Of a stretch of DNA of 64,000 bases, positions 1-9,317 are shown piece after piece. How positions within the stretch are numbered: the first letter of the stretch is position 1; each line of letters begins with the position of its first letter. The notes under the pieces were generated by a model. That model was not told where the DNA came from. It saw only the letters and a list, made by a program, of their open reading frames with translations, and did not search any database. Source of the stretch: Geobacillus thermoleovorans (lineage in GTDB: Bacteria > Bacillota > Bacilli > Bacillales > Anoxybacillaceae); contig NZ_CP014335.1 in the NCBI RefSeq assembly GCF_001610955.1, positions 1,986,001 through 2,050,000 of the forward strand. The letters run 5' to 3'. The translations under genes were made by a program, and so were the position numbers.

Positions 1-209
1 CTCCATACCTGTCCATATGGAATGACAGGGAGAACAAAACCTTCAACCTTTTCTGCCAACCGACAGGCAAGACGTTCTGCCAAAATGGTATCGGTACATA
101 ACGGAAGGTGTGGACCATGGGCTTCTACTGCGCCTATAGGCATGATGGCGATGCTTGATTTCGTAATTTTGTTGCTTATCTCGAATGAATTTTCTAAAGC
201 GAAGTTCAT
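1..209 (-). CDS. Creatininase-family protein, partial (N-terminus only)
   Basis: The first 69 residues of a creatininase/creatinine amidohydrolase-type protein; the rest lies beyond the window edge. It shows the family's N-terminal motif PIGAVEAHGPHLPLCTDT, in which the Glu, His and Asp are metal ligands in characterised members. The start at 209 is set by an AGGTG ribosome site that overlaps the stop codon of the upstream phosphotriesterase-like gene, so the two are translationally close and probably co-transcribed. The substrate is unknown; next to a sugar PTS, an amide or lactone derived from the imported compound is a guess. Confidence 0.85.
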   Translation of the reverse strand, partial: MNFALENSFEISNKITKSSIAIMPIGAVEAHGPHLPLCTDTILAERLACRLAEKVEGFVLPVIPYGQVW

Positions 210-218
210 CAATTTCAC

Positions 219-1211
219 CTACTTTTTAAATGTAAGGCAACGAGAAGGGTTTTCTACAAAAAATAGATAAATTAGTTTTTCACCATCAAAACCTGCACGA
301 TTTGCTTCATCGATAAATCGTGGAACCCATTTAGAAATGATATACTCTAAACCAAGTCCGTAATCATAATGTTTGTAATATGATTTTCTCGCCGTATCTC
401 CACTCACTAGTATTTGTTTTTCGTATCCTTTGCGGACAAGTTCCAAAATACAATGGATTCTTGTACTTTCAGGAGCATACTTTATCTTTCCAATGCCATC
501 AAAACAAAGGTAAGCACCAGTTTTAGCTATTTGTTCATGGTAATAAGGATCAGGATTTCGATCCATATGACCGAAGCTTACATTAGACAAATCAACTCCT
601 TCACTTCGCAAAATTTCGATTTGTTCAAGGGCCATCGTACCTGCTTCCGTATGGGAATGAATCGGTGCTTTTGTTTCATGATGTGCTCTGGCGACGGCAC
701 GTATTGTTTTTTCTTCTAAAGGAGTAATTCGGTTGTAACCTGTTCCGAATTTTATTTGTCCACCTTTATAAGATGTTCCTTCAAGCCCTGCCTCTACTTC
801 TTGGATGACAAATTCCGCCAGTTCATTTACAGTTGCTGTTTCAATCCACTCATAGTAGGTAGTATAAGGACCAACTATTTTTTGTATTTTTTCTTCCAGT
901 TTAGCCCCCCATAAAAAGCTTTTATTAAAACCGGCTGTCCCAATGATATGGATTTTTGCTTTTCTTGCAATATCTGCAACAGCTTCTACATCTCTTCCAT
1001 AATCTACTGCAGTAGCATCCACAATCGCATTGCCGCCATGTTTAACAAAGTCTAGAACGTCTTTCAATGATTTTTCCTTATCATCCAGCAATAAATCGTC
1101 TTCTCCTTTTTCTTTCCAATATGGCGGGCGGCAAACAATGTGCTCATGGGAATAAGTAAATCCTAACTGTTCAGGATCAATATCTCCATGCAATGTACGA
1201 ATAAAACTCAT
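219..1211 (-). CDS. Phosphotriesterase-family metal hydrolase (possible sugar-phosphate lactonase)
   Basis: 330 residues, the usual length for the phosphotriesterase (COG1735) amidohydrolases. All binuclear metal ligands can be placed: H22 and H24 (HEH), K154 (the carboxylated lysine, in GQIKFG), H187, H215 and D272. A GGAGGTG site lies 7 bases before the ATG. Several COG1735 members in PTS operons hydrolyse pentonolactone phosphates, so this gene downstream of an ascorbate-type PTS and beside a creatininase-type gene fits a lactonase acting on an imported phosphorylated sugar acid. That is inference; phosphotriesterase or N-acyl-homoserine lactonase activity is not excluded. An insertion relic separates it from the PTS genes. 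Confidence 0.85.
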   Translation of the reverse strand: MSFIRTLHGDIDPEQLGFTYSHEHIVCRPPYWKEKGEDDLLLDDKEKSLKDVLDFVKHGGNAIVDATAVDYGRDVEAVADIARKAKIHIIGTAGFNKSFLWGAKLEEKIQKIVGPYTTYYEWIETATVNELAEFVIQEVEAGLEGTSYKGGQIKFGTGYNRITPLEEKTIRAVARAHHETKAPIHSHTEAGTMALEQIEILRSEGVDLSNVSFGHMDRNPDPYYHEQIAKTGAYLCFDGIGKIKYAPESTRIHCILELVRKGYEKQILVSGDTARKSYYKHYDYGLGLEYIISKWVPRFIDEANRAGFDGEKLIYLFFVENPSRCLTFKK

Positions 1212-1261
1212 TTTTCAACACCTCCAGCACAAAACCCTATTACGGCGGATAAAACTATATA

Positions 1262-1412
1262 GATGCAATTTGAAGCTTTCACATTTGTAACTTTTATAGA
1301 GCTATTGGATCCGACTGTCGGGCGACCGAACAACGCTGCTTCCGGGTGGTCGGGTCGTTCGGTCTTCCGCCACGCCAAGGCGTGACGAAGGCAAGCCAAA
1401 GACTTGCCTTCG
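1262..1412. repeat. Dispersed repeat, copy A
   Basis: This stretch is clearly similar to 10165-10310. Shared blocks include GGCGACCGAACAACG, then a GC-rich segment, then a hairpin around GGCGTGACGAAGGCAA. Copy A also carries a 9-bp perfect stem (GAAGGCAAG/CTTGCCTTC) near 1386-1412. It abuts the truncated IS110 transposase, so it may be the right end of that element or an independent Geobacillus repeat. No coding sense is apparent. Confidence 0.6.
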
Positions 1413-1425
1413 ATAGTCGAAAATC

Positions 1426-1745
1426 GAGATCGTCAGTCATCGTACTAAACGTGCGAATCTCTTTTCCTTCAGGGGTAAGGGCGCAAGCCGTGATCGATTG
1501 CTTATGCACATCCAATCCACAGCAGCGTTCATACAAGACGCGCATCCGTCTCCCTCCCTGCTTCGTCCTCAAACACAGCTGGTGCAGCAGCCTTTGTTCA
1601 AGCATTCTATCCTGTGTGCTTCCCTCAAGGGAGCGACATTCCGTCGTGCACCAGACTGCTGGGGTCCGCCTATATATCGGACTTTTCCCTACCATTAATG
1701 CAACGACCTCATGACCCCAGCTGCAAGGAGACCATTTGACAGAAG
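1426..1745 (-). mobile_element. IS110-family relic: left end plus transposase N-terminus
   Basis: From 1545 to about 1426 the minus strand encodes roughly 40 residues typical of an IS110 transposase start, including CCGLDVHKQS with the first Asp of the DEDD catalytic tetrad. An open frame continues past this point but into unrelated repeat sequence, so the gene is cut. The roughly 200 bp upstream resembles the non-coding left end that in IS110 elements lies before the transposase and specifies the bridge RNA. No right end is visible. The relic sits between the PTS EIIC gene and the phosphotriesterase-like gene. Confidence 0.65.
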
Positions 1746-1851
1746 GTTGTTTTCATCCTTCCGCTCGTGACGAATTTTTTCGTCATGAGAGTCTATATAG
1801 ATTCCGTCACGTTGAACGGTTTGTTGCCCAGCCCGCCTTCTTTAGCAAAAT

Positions 1852-3147
1852 CTAGAAGAATAATTGGGCAAGTATTTTAATAATAGGCCCGAGAATAAAC
1901 ATATCCGAGTCAGCTGCCCACATAGCTGTGTCAGGGATTGTACTCGATATTAAAAACTTCACCATGATGTACTGCCCCCATGCCACCACTGTTGCGGTCA
2001 TAAATCCGCCTAACAAGGCGCCTCTTACACCACCAGTCGCATTGCCAAAAACTCCTGCTGTCGCGGCATGGAAGAATAGAACGATCATCGTTGGTACAAA
2101 TACGTAACCAACAGTATTTCCGATAATAACAAGCCAAATTAATGCTCCTGCGAACGCACCTAAAAATCCTAATATTACCGCGTTTGGAGCATAAGGGAAA
2201 ACAATCGGACAATCGAGAGCCGGCTTCGCTCCTGGCACAAGCTTGGTCGCAATACCGTTAAAAGCCGGAACAATTTCGCCAATAAACATCCGAACTCCCA
2301 TTAGTACAACAGCAATTCCCGCGGCAAACGTAAAGGATTGAACGATCGAATAGATAATAAAGTTTTGATTTCCTGCTTTCTTTATTAATTCCTCCGCTCC
2401 TGGAGTTCCTTTTAGAGAAACAATGATTGCACCTACTAAAAATAACGTTCCCATCGTTAGTGCAGTAATGACATTAGAATCCCTTAAAAACTCCAACCCT
2501 TTTGGAAGTTTGATCTTTTCTGAATCATTCTCTTTATTACCAAGTACTTTACCGGCCAGTGCCCCAATCAACGCAACAGATGCAGATGTATGCCCTAAAG
2601 CAATATTATCGTTGCCCGTAATTTTCCGCATAAATGGTTGTGTAAGCGCTGGCTGTAATGTCCAATAGAGACCCATAATAATAGATAGAAAGATAACAAG
2701 TTTCCAAAATGACACATCTCCAACTGTATGAATAACAATACCGGCAAAAACGGTCGTTGTCCAAAACATCATATGTCCAGTCAGATAAATGTATTTGAAT
2801 TTGGTCAATCTGGCTAGCAAGACGTTAATTAAAAACCCTATTGTCATGGCTAAAGTTACCGCACTTCCGTATTTCGCGTTAAATCCTTCCTGCCCTATAA
2901 ACTTACCTAACGATTCCGACTTTAAATTAAATACTTCTTTCCACATAGGTTCAAAAACGGTCAAAGAATCTACTATAACGCCAGCACCAGCGCCAATAAT
3001 TAGAAACCCGATGACAGCCTTAAATGTGCCGCTGATAATTTGATTGGTTTTTTTCTTCTGTAATAGCAAACCAATAAATACAATGAAACCTAGCAATATA
3101 GCCGGCGTTCCAAACACATTGGCAGCAATCCACTTAATGATTTCCAT
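1852..3147 (-). CDS. PTS EIIC component, ascorbate (UlaA/SgaT) type
   Basis: 431-residue polytopic membrane protein of the EIIC-GAT class, with about ten hydrophobic segments. It resembles the UlaA/SgaT transporters that take up L-ascorbate or related compounds while the EIIB partner phosphorylates them. AGGAGAG precedes the ATG. It is the last PTS gene of the minus-strand set regulator-EIIA-EIIB-EIIC, 28 bp after EIIB. Real substrate unknown; the downstream phosphotriesterase-like and creatininase-like genes suggest something other than ascorbate itself. Confidence 0.88.
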   Translation of the reverse strand: MEIIKWIAANVFGTPAILLGFIVFIGLLLQKKKTNQIISGTFKAVIGFLIIGAGAGVIVDSLTVFEPMWKEVFNLKSESLGKFIGQEGFNAKYGSAVTLAMTIGFLINVLLARLTKFKYIYLTGHMMFWTTTVFAGIVIHTVGDVSFWKLVIFLSIIMGLYWTLQPALTQPFMRKITGNDNIALGHTSASVALIGALAGKVLGNKENDSEKIKLPKGLEFLRDSNVITALTMGTLFLVGAIIVSLKGTPGAEELIKKAGNQNFIIYSIVQSFTFAAGIAVVLMGVRMFIGEIVPAFNGIATKLVPGAKPALDCPIVFPYAPNAVILGFLGAFAGALIWLVIIGNTVGYVFVPTMIVLFFHAATAGVFGNATGGVRGALLGGFMTATVVAWGQYIMVKFLISSTIPDTAMWAADSDMFILGPIIKILAQLFF

Positions 3148-3174
3148 TGGCCATCTCTCCTAATATGAAGATTA

Positions 3175-3441
3175 TTATTTTAAATTCTCCTCTAAGGCAT
3201 TTTTAATTTCCACTCGATCAAAATAGTTATTCACAATAATGATCTTCGCGTTTACACCAGCTAAAGAATCAGCCAATTCCTTGTTGGTCACGATAAAATC
3301 TACATCCATGCTTGATGCAGTAGATACATCCGTATGTTCTACATCTGCCGCAATTCCTAGTTCAGACAAAACTTGTTCCACATTCATTCTTAAAATTAAA
3401 CTCGTTCCCTGTCCTAGACCACAAACACATAATAACTTCAT
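3175..3441 (-). CDS. PTS EIIB component, ascorbate/galactitol type
   Basis: 88 residues, the size of a free-standing EIIB. The phosphocysteine loop is at the N-terminus: CVCGLGQGTS, with C7 the expected phosphorylated residue. It passes phosphate from the EIIA histidine to the incoming sugar. Its start overlaps the EIIA stop by 4 bases (ATGA), implying translational coupling. Confidence 0.88.
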   Translation of the reverse strand: MKLLCVCGLGQGTSLILRMNVEQVLSELGIAADVEHTDVSTASSMDVDFIVTNKELADSLAGVNAKIIIVNNYFDRVEIKNALEENLK

Positions 3442-3881
3442 GCTCCCACTCCTCTAATAAAATTTTCAATTTCCTCATATGTCTTTGCGTGGATCATCTT
3501 TTCGATTGTCTCTTTATTTCCTAACAATACCATTAACTTTTTTAAAATTTCCAAGTGTTCATCATTATTAGAAGCTCCAAGAGCTAACACAAGCTTGACA
3601 GGATCGTTTGGTTTGTTTCCGAATTCGATCGGTTCTGCCAACTGTACAAGCGATACTGACGCTTCTTTCACTCCATCTTCCGGTCTTGCATGCGGCAAAG
3701 CTACTTGCGGTGCTAAAACAAAATATGGTCCATTATTTTTATACGATTCCACCATCGCCTCTATATAAGAATGATCGACATGATTTTGATCAGCAAGTAA
3801 TTGTCCCGCTTTCCTAATAGCTTCTTCAGGTGTATTAGCTTTTACATTCAATGCTACTAGGTTTGGTTCTAAAAACTTCAT
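3438..3881 (-). CDS. PTS EIIA component, mannitol/fructose (EIIA-2) type
   Basis: 147 residues, a complete EIIA-2 domain with the phospho-histidine H64 in VALPHARPEDG. It accepts phosphate from HPr and hands it to the EIIB encoded next. An AAGGAG site precedes the ATG. The gene begins inside the last 47 bases of the regulator, so the whole set is transcribed together. Confidence 0.9.
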   Translation of the reverse strand: MKFLEPNLVALNVKANTPEEAIRKAGQLLADQNHVDHSYIEAMVESYKNNGPYFVLAPQVALPHARPEDGVKEASVSLVQLAEPIEFGNKPNDPVKLVLALGASNNDEHLEILKKLMVLLGNKETIEKMIHAKTYEEIENFIRGVGA

Positions 3882-6021
3882 GACTAATCTCCTTTTTGTT
3901 ATCCTCGCTCATTTTCTTTTTTAAATACGACCATATTTCTTCAGGCGTATAACATCGAATTAACTCTTGGACAAATTCAGATGACTGAAAGCACTCCGAC
4001 AATGTTGATAATGCATGAAGATGAATTTCTGGATCTACTGATGCCAAAACAAAGATTAATTGAACATCATGTTCTTTTTTTTCCGAAAAAGAAACCGGCT
4101 CTTTCAGCACCAACAAACTAATCCCTGGCTTTTTCACCCCTTCGTCCGGCTTTCCGTGAGGAAGTGCTACTTTCGGCGCGATGATGATGTACGGTCCCAA
4201 ATTTTTAATATGATTGATCATCCCAACAACATATTGCTGCGTTATTCTACCGGTTTGTAAAAGCGGTTTAGAGGCGAGCTCTATTGCATGCTCCCAACTT
4301 TCCACTTTCGTAGCAATTTGAATATATTCTAGTGAAAGCAGATCAAGTAAGCCCGGTTTTCTCGTCCAATTTTTTGGAATAGAAGGCTTATAAAAGTATT
4401 CCTTTAATGCGGTCATTAGTGCTTGTTCATCTTTTATATCAGCGTATTGCTTAATGATTCCCAAAATCGCTTCTGGGGAATATTTTGTATTCTGTGATGC
4501 GCTTTCGCCAAATAAAGCATGAACCTTTTTTAATAGCGTTTCTTTTTCTTGATCCGTTAAAATCGGATTAACGACGAATACAGGGTGCTTTTTCTTAGAA
4601 ACCGGAATAGTCGAAACAGCAAAATCAATGTCATGAAAATCCCTTTGCTCGTAATCTCTTACAGAAATGGTTTCCACAAAGTCAACGGTTGAAAATAATC
4701 CTTCCAACTGTTTTCGTAAAATGGTTGAAGTACCGATGCCGCTCGCGCAAATAAGAATGGCGCGTTTCCGTTCTTTTGGCTGAATTCCTTCTTTACGCAA
4801 CCATCCTCCAAAATGTATGGCAATTAACGCTACCTCCTCATCGCTAACTTTCTTGCCGATAGCGTTTTCAAAATGATGAATCACCTTTTTTGTAATTAAG
4901 AAAAGATCTTTATATTTTGTCTTAATTAACTCAATCATCGGATTTTCCACTTGTAAGCCATATTTAATTCTGTAATAGGCAGGCTTTAAATGTAAAAGCA
5001 AGTTTTCTTCAACTGCTTTCCTGTTTGGAAACGTAATACATGTAAAAGCTTGAAATTCTGCAACCATTTTTTGCACAATATTTTGTAGATTCTTATAATC
5101 ATCATGACTTTGCAGAGAATTTCCAGAATATTGGACTTTGCTGCTTAATAAATGAGTAGCCAAATAGTAAACTTCATCATCTGGAATAGAAGTTTGAAAG
5201 ATGGATTCCAACTTGCTTCTTGCTGTTTGTGCTGCTTCAAATTCTTTCGTTTGCTGGATCACTTCCTTTTCCACCGGATCAAAGTCGATTTTTTTACCTT
5301 GGACGATTCGCTTTCCAAATAACCAAAAGCGTAGAGCCAAGTGGTACAAAACATCATCTGCAAACTGTATATTTAAATTCTTTTCACATTCATTTAAGAC
5401 ATCGAGTATATTTCTTAGCTCACTTAAAACTGTAGTTGACTCATCCTCATCATGGATCAACAGGCGTTTTAAATTAGCTAAAACCGTTTGCCAATTTTGC
5501 TGGTGTGGAATAACAAGGGATAAGTAATATACGATCGCTCTTCGTTTATCTTCTTCCTTTCCCTTTATTACATAGCCAGTGTAGCGGGTAAAACAAAGGG
5601 TTAATTGGAAACTGTTCAACTGTGCACGCAATTTCTTTAAATCTTTAATGGTCGTATTTCTACTCACTTTTGTTTTTTCTGATAAATCTTTCAGGAAATG
5701 TGGTGGTTCCTCTACTAATAAATGGATTGCAAGCCGCGCCAACCTTTCTTTCTTAGAATATGCGTAATTCCATGCCTCTGAATTTTTTAATTTTTCGAGA
5801 ATAGCTTGTTTCGTCCGTTCTGTTATATAAAAGCCTGAAGTCCGAACATATTTCACTTCATCAAGATGGTTGATCTTTAACCAATAGTTAATCTTTTCTA
5901 TATCGTAATAAACCGTTCGTCTGGATATATTAAACTTTTTGATCAACTCCTTTACTGATAGATAACCATCGCGCCTTACCAACTCTTGTAATATCGCAGT
6001 ACTGCGTTCATCAAGCGACAT
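3835..6021 (-). CDS. PRD-containing transcriptional regulator (BglG/MtlR/LicR type) with EIIB and EIIA domains
   Basis: 728 residues from the chosen start. Order: N-terminal helix-turn-helix (about 1-60, SVKELIKKFNISRRTVYYD), a second DNA-binding region, two PTS-regulation domains with conserved His near residues 227, 290, 344 and 403, an EIIB-like domain with C425 (ICASGIGTS), and a C-terminal EIIA-2 domain with H622 (VALPHGKPDEG). Phosphorylation by the PTS would tune its activity. The start at 6021 was preferred over an in-frame ATG 19 codons upstream because AGGGGG lies just before it. It is the first gene of the PTS operon and probably activates it. Confidence 0.9.
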   Translation of the reverse strand: MSLDERSTAILQELVRRDGYLSVKELIKKFNISRRTVYYDIEKINYWLKINHLDEVKYVRTSGFYITERTKQAILEKLKNSEAWNYAYSKKERLARLAIHLLVEEPPHFLKDLSEKTKVSRNTTIKDLKKLRAQLNSFQLTLCFTRYTGYVIKGKEEDKRRAIVYYLSLVIPHQQNWQTVLANLKRLLIHDEDESTTVLSELRNILDVLNECEKNLNIQFADDVLYHLALRFWLFGKRIVQGKKIDFDPVEKEVIQQTKEFEAAQTARSKLESIFQTSIPDDEVYYLATHLLSSKVQYSGNSLQSHDDYKNLQNIVQKMVAEFQAFTCITFPNRKAVEENLLLHLKPAYYRIKYGLQVENPMIELIKTKYKDLFLITKKVIHHFENAIGKKVSDEEVALIAIHFGGWLRKEGIQPKERKRAILICASGIGTSTILRKQLEGLFSTVDFVETISVRDYEQRDFHDIDFAVSTIPVSKKKHPVFVVNPILTDQEKETLLKKVHALFGESASQNTKYSPEAILGIIKQYADIKDEQALMTALKEYFYKPSIPKNWTRKPGLLDLLSLEYIQIATKVESWEHAIELASKPLLQTGRITQQYVVGMINHIKNLGPYIIIAPKVALPHGKPDEGVKKPGISLLVLKEPVSFSEKKEHDVQLIFVLASVDPEIHLHALSTLSECFQSSEFVQELIRCYTPEEIWSYLKKKMSEDNKKEISHEVFRTKPSSIECKS

Positions 6022-6033
6022 CGCCAGACCCCC

Positions 6034-6047
6034 TGCACAATTGTGCA
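6034..6047. promoter_or_regulatory. Perfect 14-bp palindrome before the PTS regulator
   Basis: TGCACAATTGTGCA is a perfect inverted repeat just 5' of the ribosome site of the regulator gene. Its position suits an operator or an mRNA-level control site. The binding protein is unknown. Confidence 0.45.
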
Positions 6048-6198
6048 AAATCGGATTGGTCTTAAAAATATTTAGCAATTGCTTAATTTCATTTTATTAG
6101 AAAGCACTCTCAATTATAAGGCCAAATTTCCCACACTATGTTTGTGCAAAACTGTACGAAAAGTACCCTAATCCCAATTTTCATTATTCTGTATCTAA

Positions 6199-6395
6199 CT
6201 ATATACATGCTCATTGAAAAGTTAACATGCAACGCATAAGCGGTGCCCACTCCGGTTATACTGCCCCTAATGAAAACCATGGAAAAGAGCGGAATCATCC
6301 ATGAAACGTCTCAGAAACGTCTAACCATCACCAACGATCACGGATGGATACCACAGACACTTCGCAAGCAGGAACGGAAAATCAAAAACGCGGAA
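6199..6395 (+). mobile_element. IS630-family relic, 5' end fragment
   Basis: Begins with a terminal inverted repeat (ACATGCTCATTGAAAAGTTA) matching, in reverse, the right end of the fuller copy ending at 9422. Then follow the same leader and the start of the transposase (DHGWIPQTLRKQERKIKNA, compared with DHGWTPRKLRQQERKIKNA in the other copy). Similarity stops near 6395. Its leader keeps the uninterrupted form of the site where the other copy holds a 150-bp insertion. From 6396 to 7016 I see only scraps. Confidence 0.75.
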
Positions 6396-6429
6396 AGAGA
6401 TGTTCACCGAGTGGGAGGCCAAACCCTAG

Positions 6430-6595
6430 GTTGTCGAGTTATTCCCGATACCGGGCGTACTTGCCAGAAGCGATCCAAACATATTTGACTGGACCCCATC
6501 CTCAGGCGGCTTCCTGCCTGAAAGGGCTACGAACGCTCTTGGATCGGCACACCCTTTATGAGATTGCCCAGTGGCTTGACGAGAACCAGCGATGA
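6430..6595 (+). pseudogene. Possible transposase C-terminal scrap
   Basis: A short open stretch ending at 6595 has the look of a transposase tail (TYLTGPHPQAASCLKGLRTL, ending DENQR). It could come from an IS21-type IstA protein, but this is weak recognition. Beyond it, 6600-7000 shows no gene I can support. Confidence 0.25.
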
Positions 6596-7016
6596 GACTT
6601 GGCTCCTCATGAAATCGGGGTGTTAATGGAAGCCAGGCAACCCCATTATTCGGCCAAGCGGGAAAGCAACCTATCCCCCTTCCGTTCTCGTTAATCATGA
6701 AACGGACTCAACGGTGTATGATCAACGTCTTCATCCCGTACGGAAAGGGGGGGCGAGGGATTATATTATTGATTGTTCGTATCGTTTCCCGAATTCCAAA
6801 GCAAAAAGCAATAGCCTCGACCATTCAAACGCCACGGTTTCGATCTCTGTCAATCTTTAAGCACATTCGAATCAGCCGTCTCGCTGTCCCCCATTGTTTA
6901 CAGAATCCTAACCATTTAAGCCCTTTTCAAAAGACTCGAAAGGTATTCGCATAAGCACTTCTTTACGTTTTTCATATATATTAAAAACACTCCTCATCTA
7001 AGGAGGTGTAAGCTCG

Positions 7017-8067
7017 TTGATCACCATCAGCCTTTGTATGATTGTCAAATAATGAAGAAGATGTCCTTGCCCGATGCTTAGATAGCGTTCAAAATCTAGT
7101 CGACGAGATCATTATTGTTGATACAGGATCCACCGATCGAACAAAAGAAATTGCTCGACATTATACCACGCGAATTATTGACTTTCCTTGGAATGATGAT
7201 TTTTCCGCAGCGAGAAACTTTTCGTTTTCCCATGCTACAATGGATTATATTTTTTGGTTAGACGCCGATGATGTGTTATGGAAAGAAGACCAAGAAAAAT
7301 TCCTCACGTTGAAGCATACCCTTCCTTCTGATGTCGATTCGGTGACCATGGTCTACAGCCTTGCGCGGGATGAACATGGAACAACCATCTCCAGCGTCCG
7401 TCGCAATCGTCTGGTCAAGCGCTCCAATCATTTCAAATGGCATGGTATGGTTCATGAATACTTGGAAGTATGGGGAACGATTCTCAACAGTGACATCACC
7501 GTGATCCATAACCCGGTCCATCATCATTCCGATCGAAACTTAAACATTTACGAGAAGCAGTTAGCTCAAGGCAAAGAATTTTCACCTAGAGATTTGTTTT
7601 ACTTTGCAAATGAATTATTTGACCATCAACAATACGAATGGGCCATTCAATATTATGAACAATTTTTACAAACGAAAAAAGGCTGGGTGGAAGATTTCAT
7701 TGCGGCCTGTGGAAAGCTAGCCGACTGTTTTTATGCGCTTGGCAATTAGGAACAAGTGTTCGATATGTATACCAGCCATTTGAATACGATTCTCCCCGCG
7801 CTGAATTTTGCTGCCGCCTAGGCTACTATTTTCTCCAACGCAAACAATATCGACTCGCTGCGTTTTGGTATCATTTAGCCACTCAACTAACGATGCCATC
7901 GGACAGTTGGGGATTTTTTCATCACGCTTGTTGGACGTGGCTTCCCCATTTGCAGCTCGGTGTATGTTACGCCTATTTAGGCGAGTATGAACTAGCATAC
8001 AAACATAATGAGAAAGCTAGGGAGTATGTACCCAATCATCCTGACGTATTGCACAATAAATGTTTTT
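7017..8067 (+). pseudogene. Glycosyltransferase family 2 protein with TPR-like tail, broken
   Basis: A strong AAGGAGGTG site precedes a TTG start giving MITISLCMIVK. One extra T near 7048 breaks the frame, which resumes as NEEDVLARCLDS. The core is a GT2 enzyme: VDTGSTDRTKEIA, then the metal-binding WLDADDVL. A TAG interrupts at 7747, a further frameshift lies near 7770, and the TPR-like tail (YELAYKHNEKAREYVPNHPD) is cut at about 8067 by IS630. Such enzymes often sit beside collagen-like exosporium proteins and glycosylate them, which fits the BclB-like gene at 9502. At least three lesions make it non-functional. Confidence 0.8.
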
Positions 8068-8101
8068 TATATAAATGCACCTTGAAAAGTTAACTTCTCG
8101 A

Positions 8102-9167
8102 TTAAGCGGCACACCCCAAGCGCCGCAACACTTCCTCCGGGCGTTCCTGAATGTAGTGGACAAATCGTTGAACCGCTTGAAGGATCTCGTGGCGGTCCCT
8201 GTGAAAGGCATTGGCGATCACCGTATCCTTCAGCCATTTCCACAAACGCTCGATCGGATTGAGTTGCGGTGAATACGGCGGAAGATAAAGGAAGTGAAAA
8301 CACTGCCCTTCTTCCCGTAAAAACTCCTTGACCATCCGGGCATGATGAATCCGGGCATTGTCCAAGACCAACGCGATCAACCGGTTGGGATACCGCTCTT
8401 TGAGCAGGCGCAAGAAGTCCAGGAACGTCGTGGCGTTGGCGGCCTCCGCTTGGTGAACCACGGTGTCCCCATCGTGGACATTCACGGCACCAAATACCAA
8501 AACTGGCATGATGGCCGAATGTCGGCACTTGTTTTTGACGACCGATCTCGGACCAGGTGGATCGCAAGACATGATAGGAGCGGATATGCGTTTCATCGAT
8601 GTATAGAAGGACGGCATCCTCCGTCTCTTTCGTAATCAGTTTTTTTTTTATCAGATCCATTTGCTTTTTGAATTGTGTTTGCCGGTCTGGATCTCCTTTG
8701 ACAAGCGTATACGTAGGGCGAGTCCAAGACAGCCCTTGGCGGTGCAAAAGTTTCCGCAGCGCTTCACGGGACAGGGAGACGCCGTATTGGTTTCGCACAT
8801 AAGACTGCAGAACGTTCGTATTCCAAGCAGAAGCGATATTCCAACCTAGTTGGGCAGGAGTGGTGGTCAACACCAGTTGCTTGATCTCTTCCTGCTGTTC
8901 TTCGGTGAGAAACGGCTGGCGTCCTGGAGGAAAATCCCGATGAAGCAAGAGTTCCAAGCCGCCTTCGTTGAACAGCGACACGTAGTGAGAAACGGTTTGT
9001 CGGCAGACGTTGACCATGGCCGCCACGTCTTTGCCTAAATAGCCTTCCATCACCAGTCGAACGGCCATGACCCGTTGACGGAGAAGGGCGTTTTTGATTT
9101 TCCGTTCTTGTTGGCGAAGTTTCCGTGGCGTCCATCCGTGATCATGGGTAATTTTGAGACGTTTCAT
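8102..9167 (-). pseudogene. IS630-family transposase, one frameshift
   Basis: N-terminal helix-turn-helix half (YLGKDVAAMVNVCRQTVSHY) and start of the DDE domain (YIDETHIRSYHV) are in one frame to about 8515. The rest, with LVLDNARIHHA and YSPQLNPIERLWKWLK supplying the second Asp and the final Glu, is in the +1 frame down to 8102. The switch falls at the HHA/VLVFG junction. Either a one-base indel or, less likely, a programmed frameshift explains it. The start codon now lies directly beside the inserted 150-bp element, which has displaced the original leader. Confidence 0.8.
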
Positions 9168-9317
9168 CTCACATTTCGCACCCTGAATAAAAATTCGAAA
9201 TAAGCCCGATTTGACCGAATAAAAATTAATTATTTTACAATTTTTGTATAAAAAATTATTTTTATGCGAATATTTGGGTTATTTTTTGTATATTATGCAA
9301 AGGTTGCGAAATATGAG
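9168..9317. mobile_element. 150-bp MITE-like element inside the IS630 leader
   Basis: Very AT-rich and bounded by 16-bp inverted repeats, CTCACATTTCGCACCC at the left and the complement of CTCATATTTCGCAACC at the right, matching at 14 of 16 positions. TTTCAT flanks both sides (9162-9167 and 9318-9323), as a target duplication would. The relic IS630 copy at 6199 has the same leader without this block (GAGACGTTTCATGGATGATT read on its minus strand), giving an empty-site reference. No open frame of note inside. Confidence 0.75.

Noticed and set aside
1294..1425. Open frame continuing the IS110 transposase past residue 40
   Set aside because: Beyond the conserved start, the sequence is the dispersed repeat shared with 10165-10310, so the frame is chance continuation.
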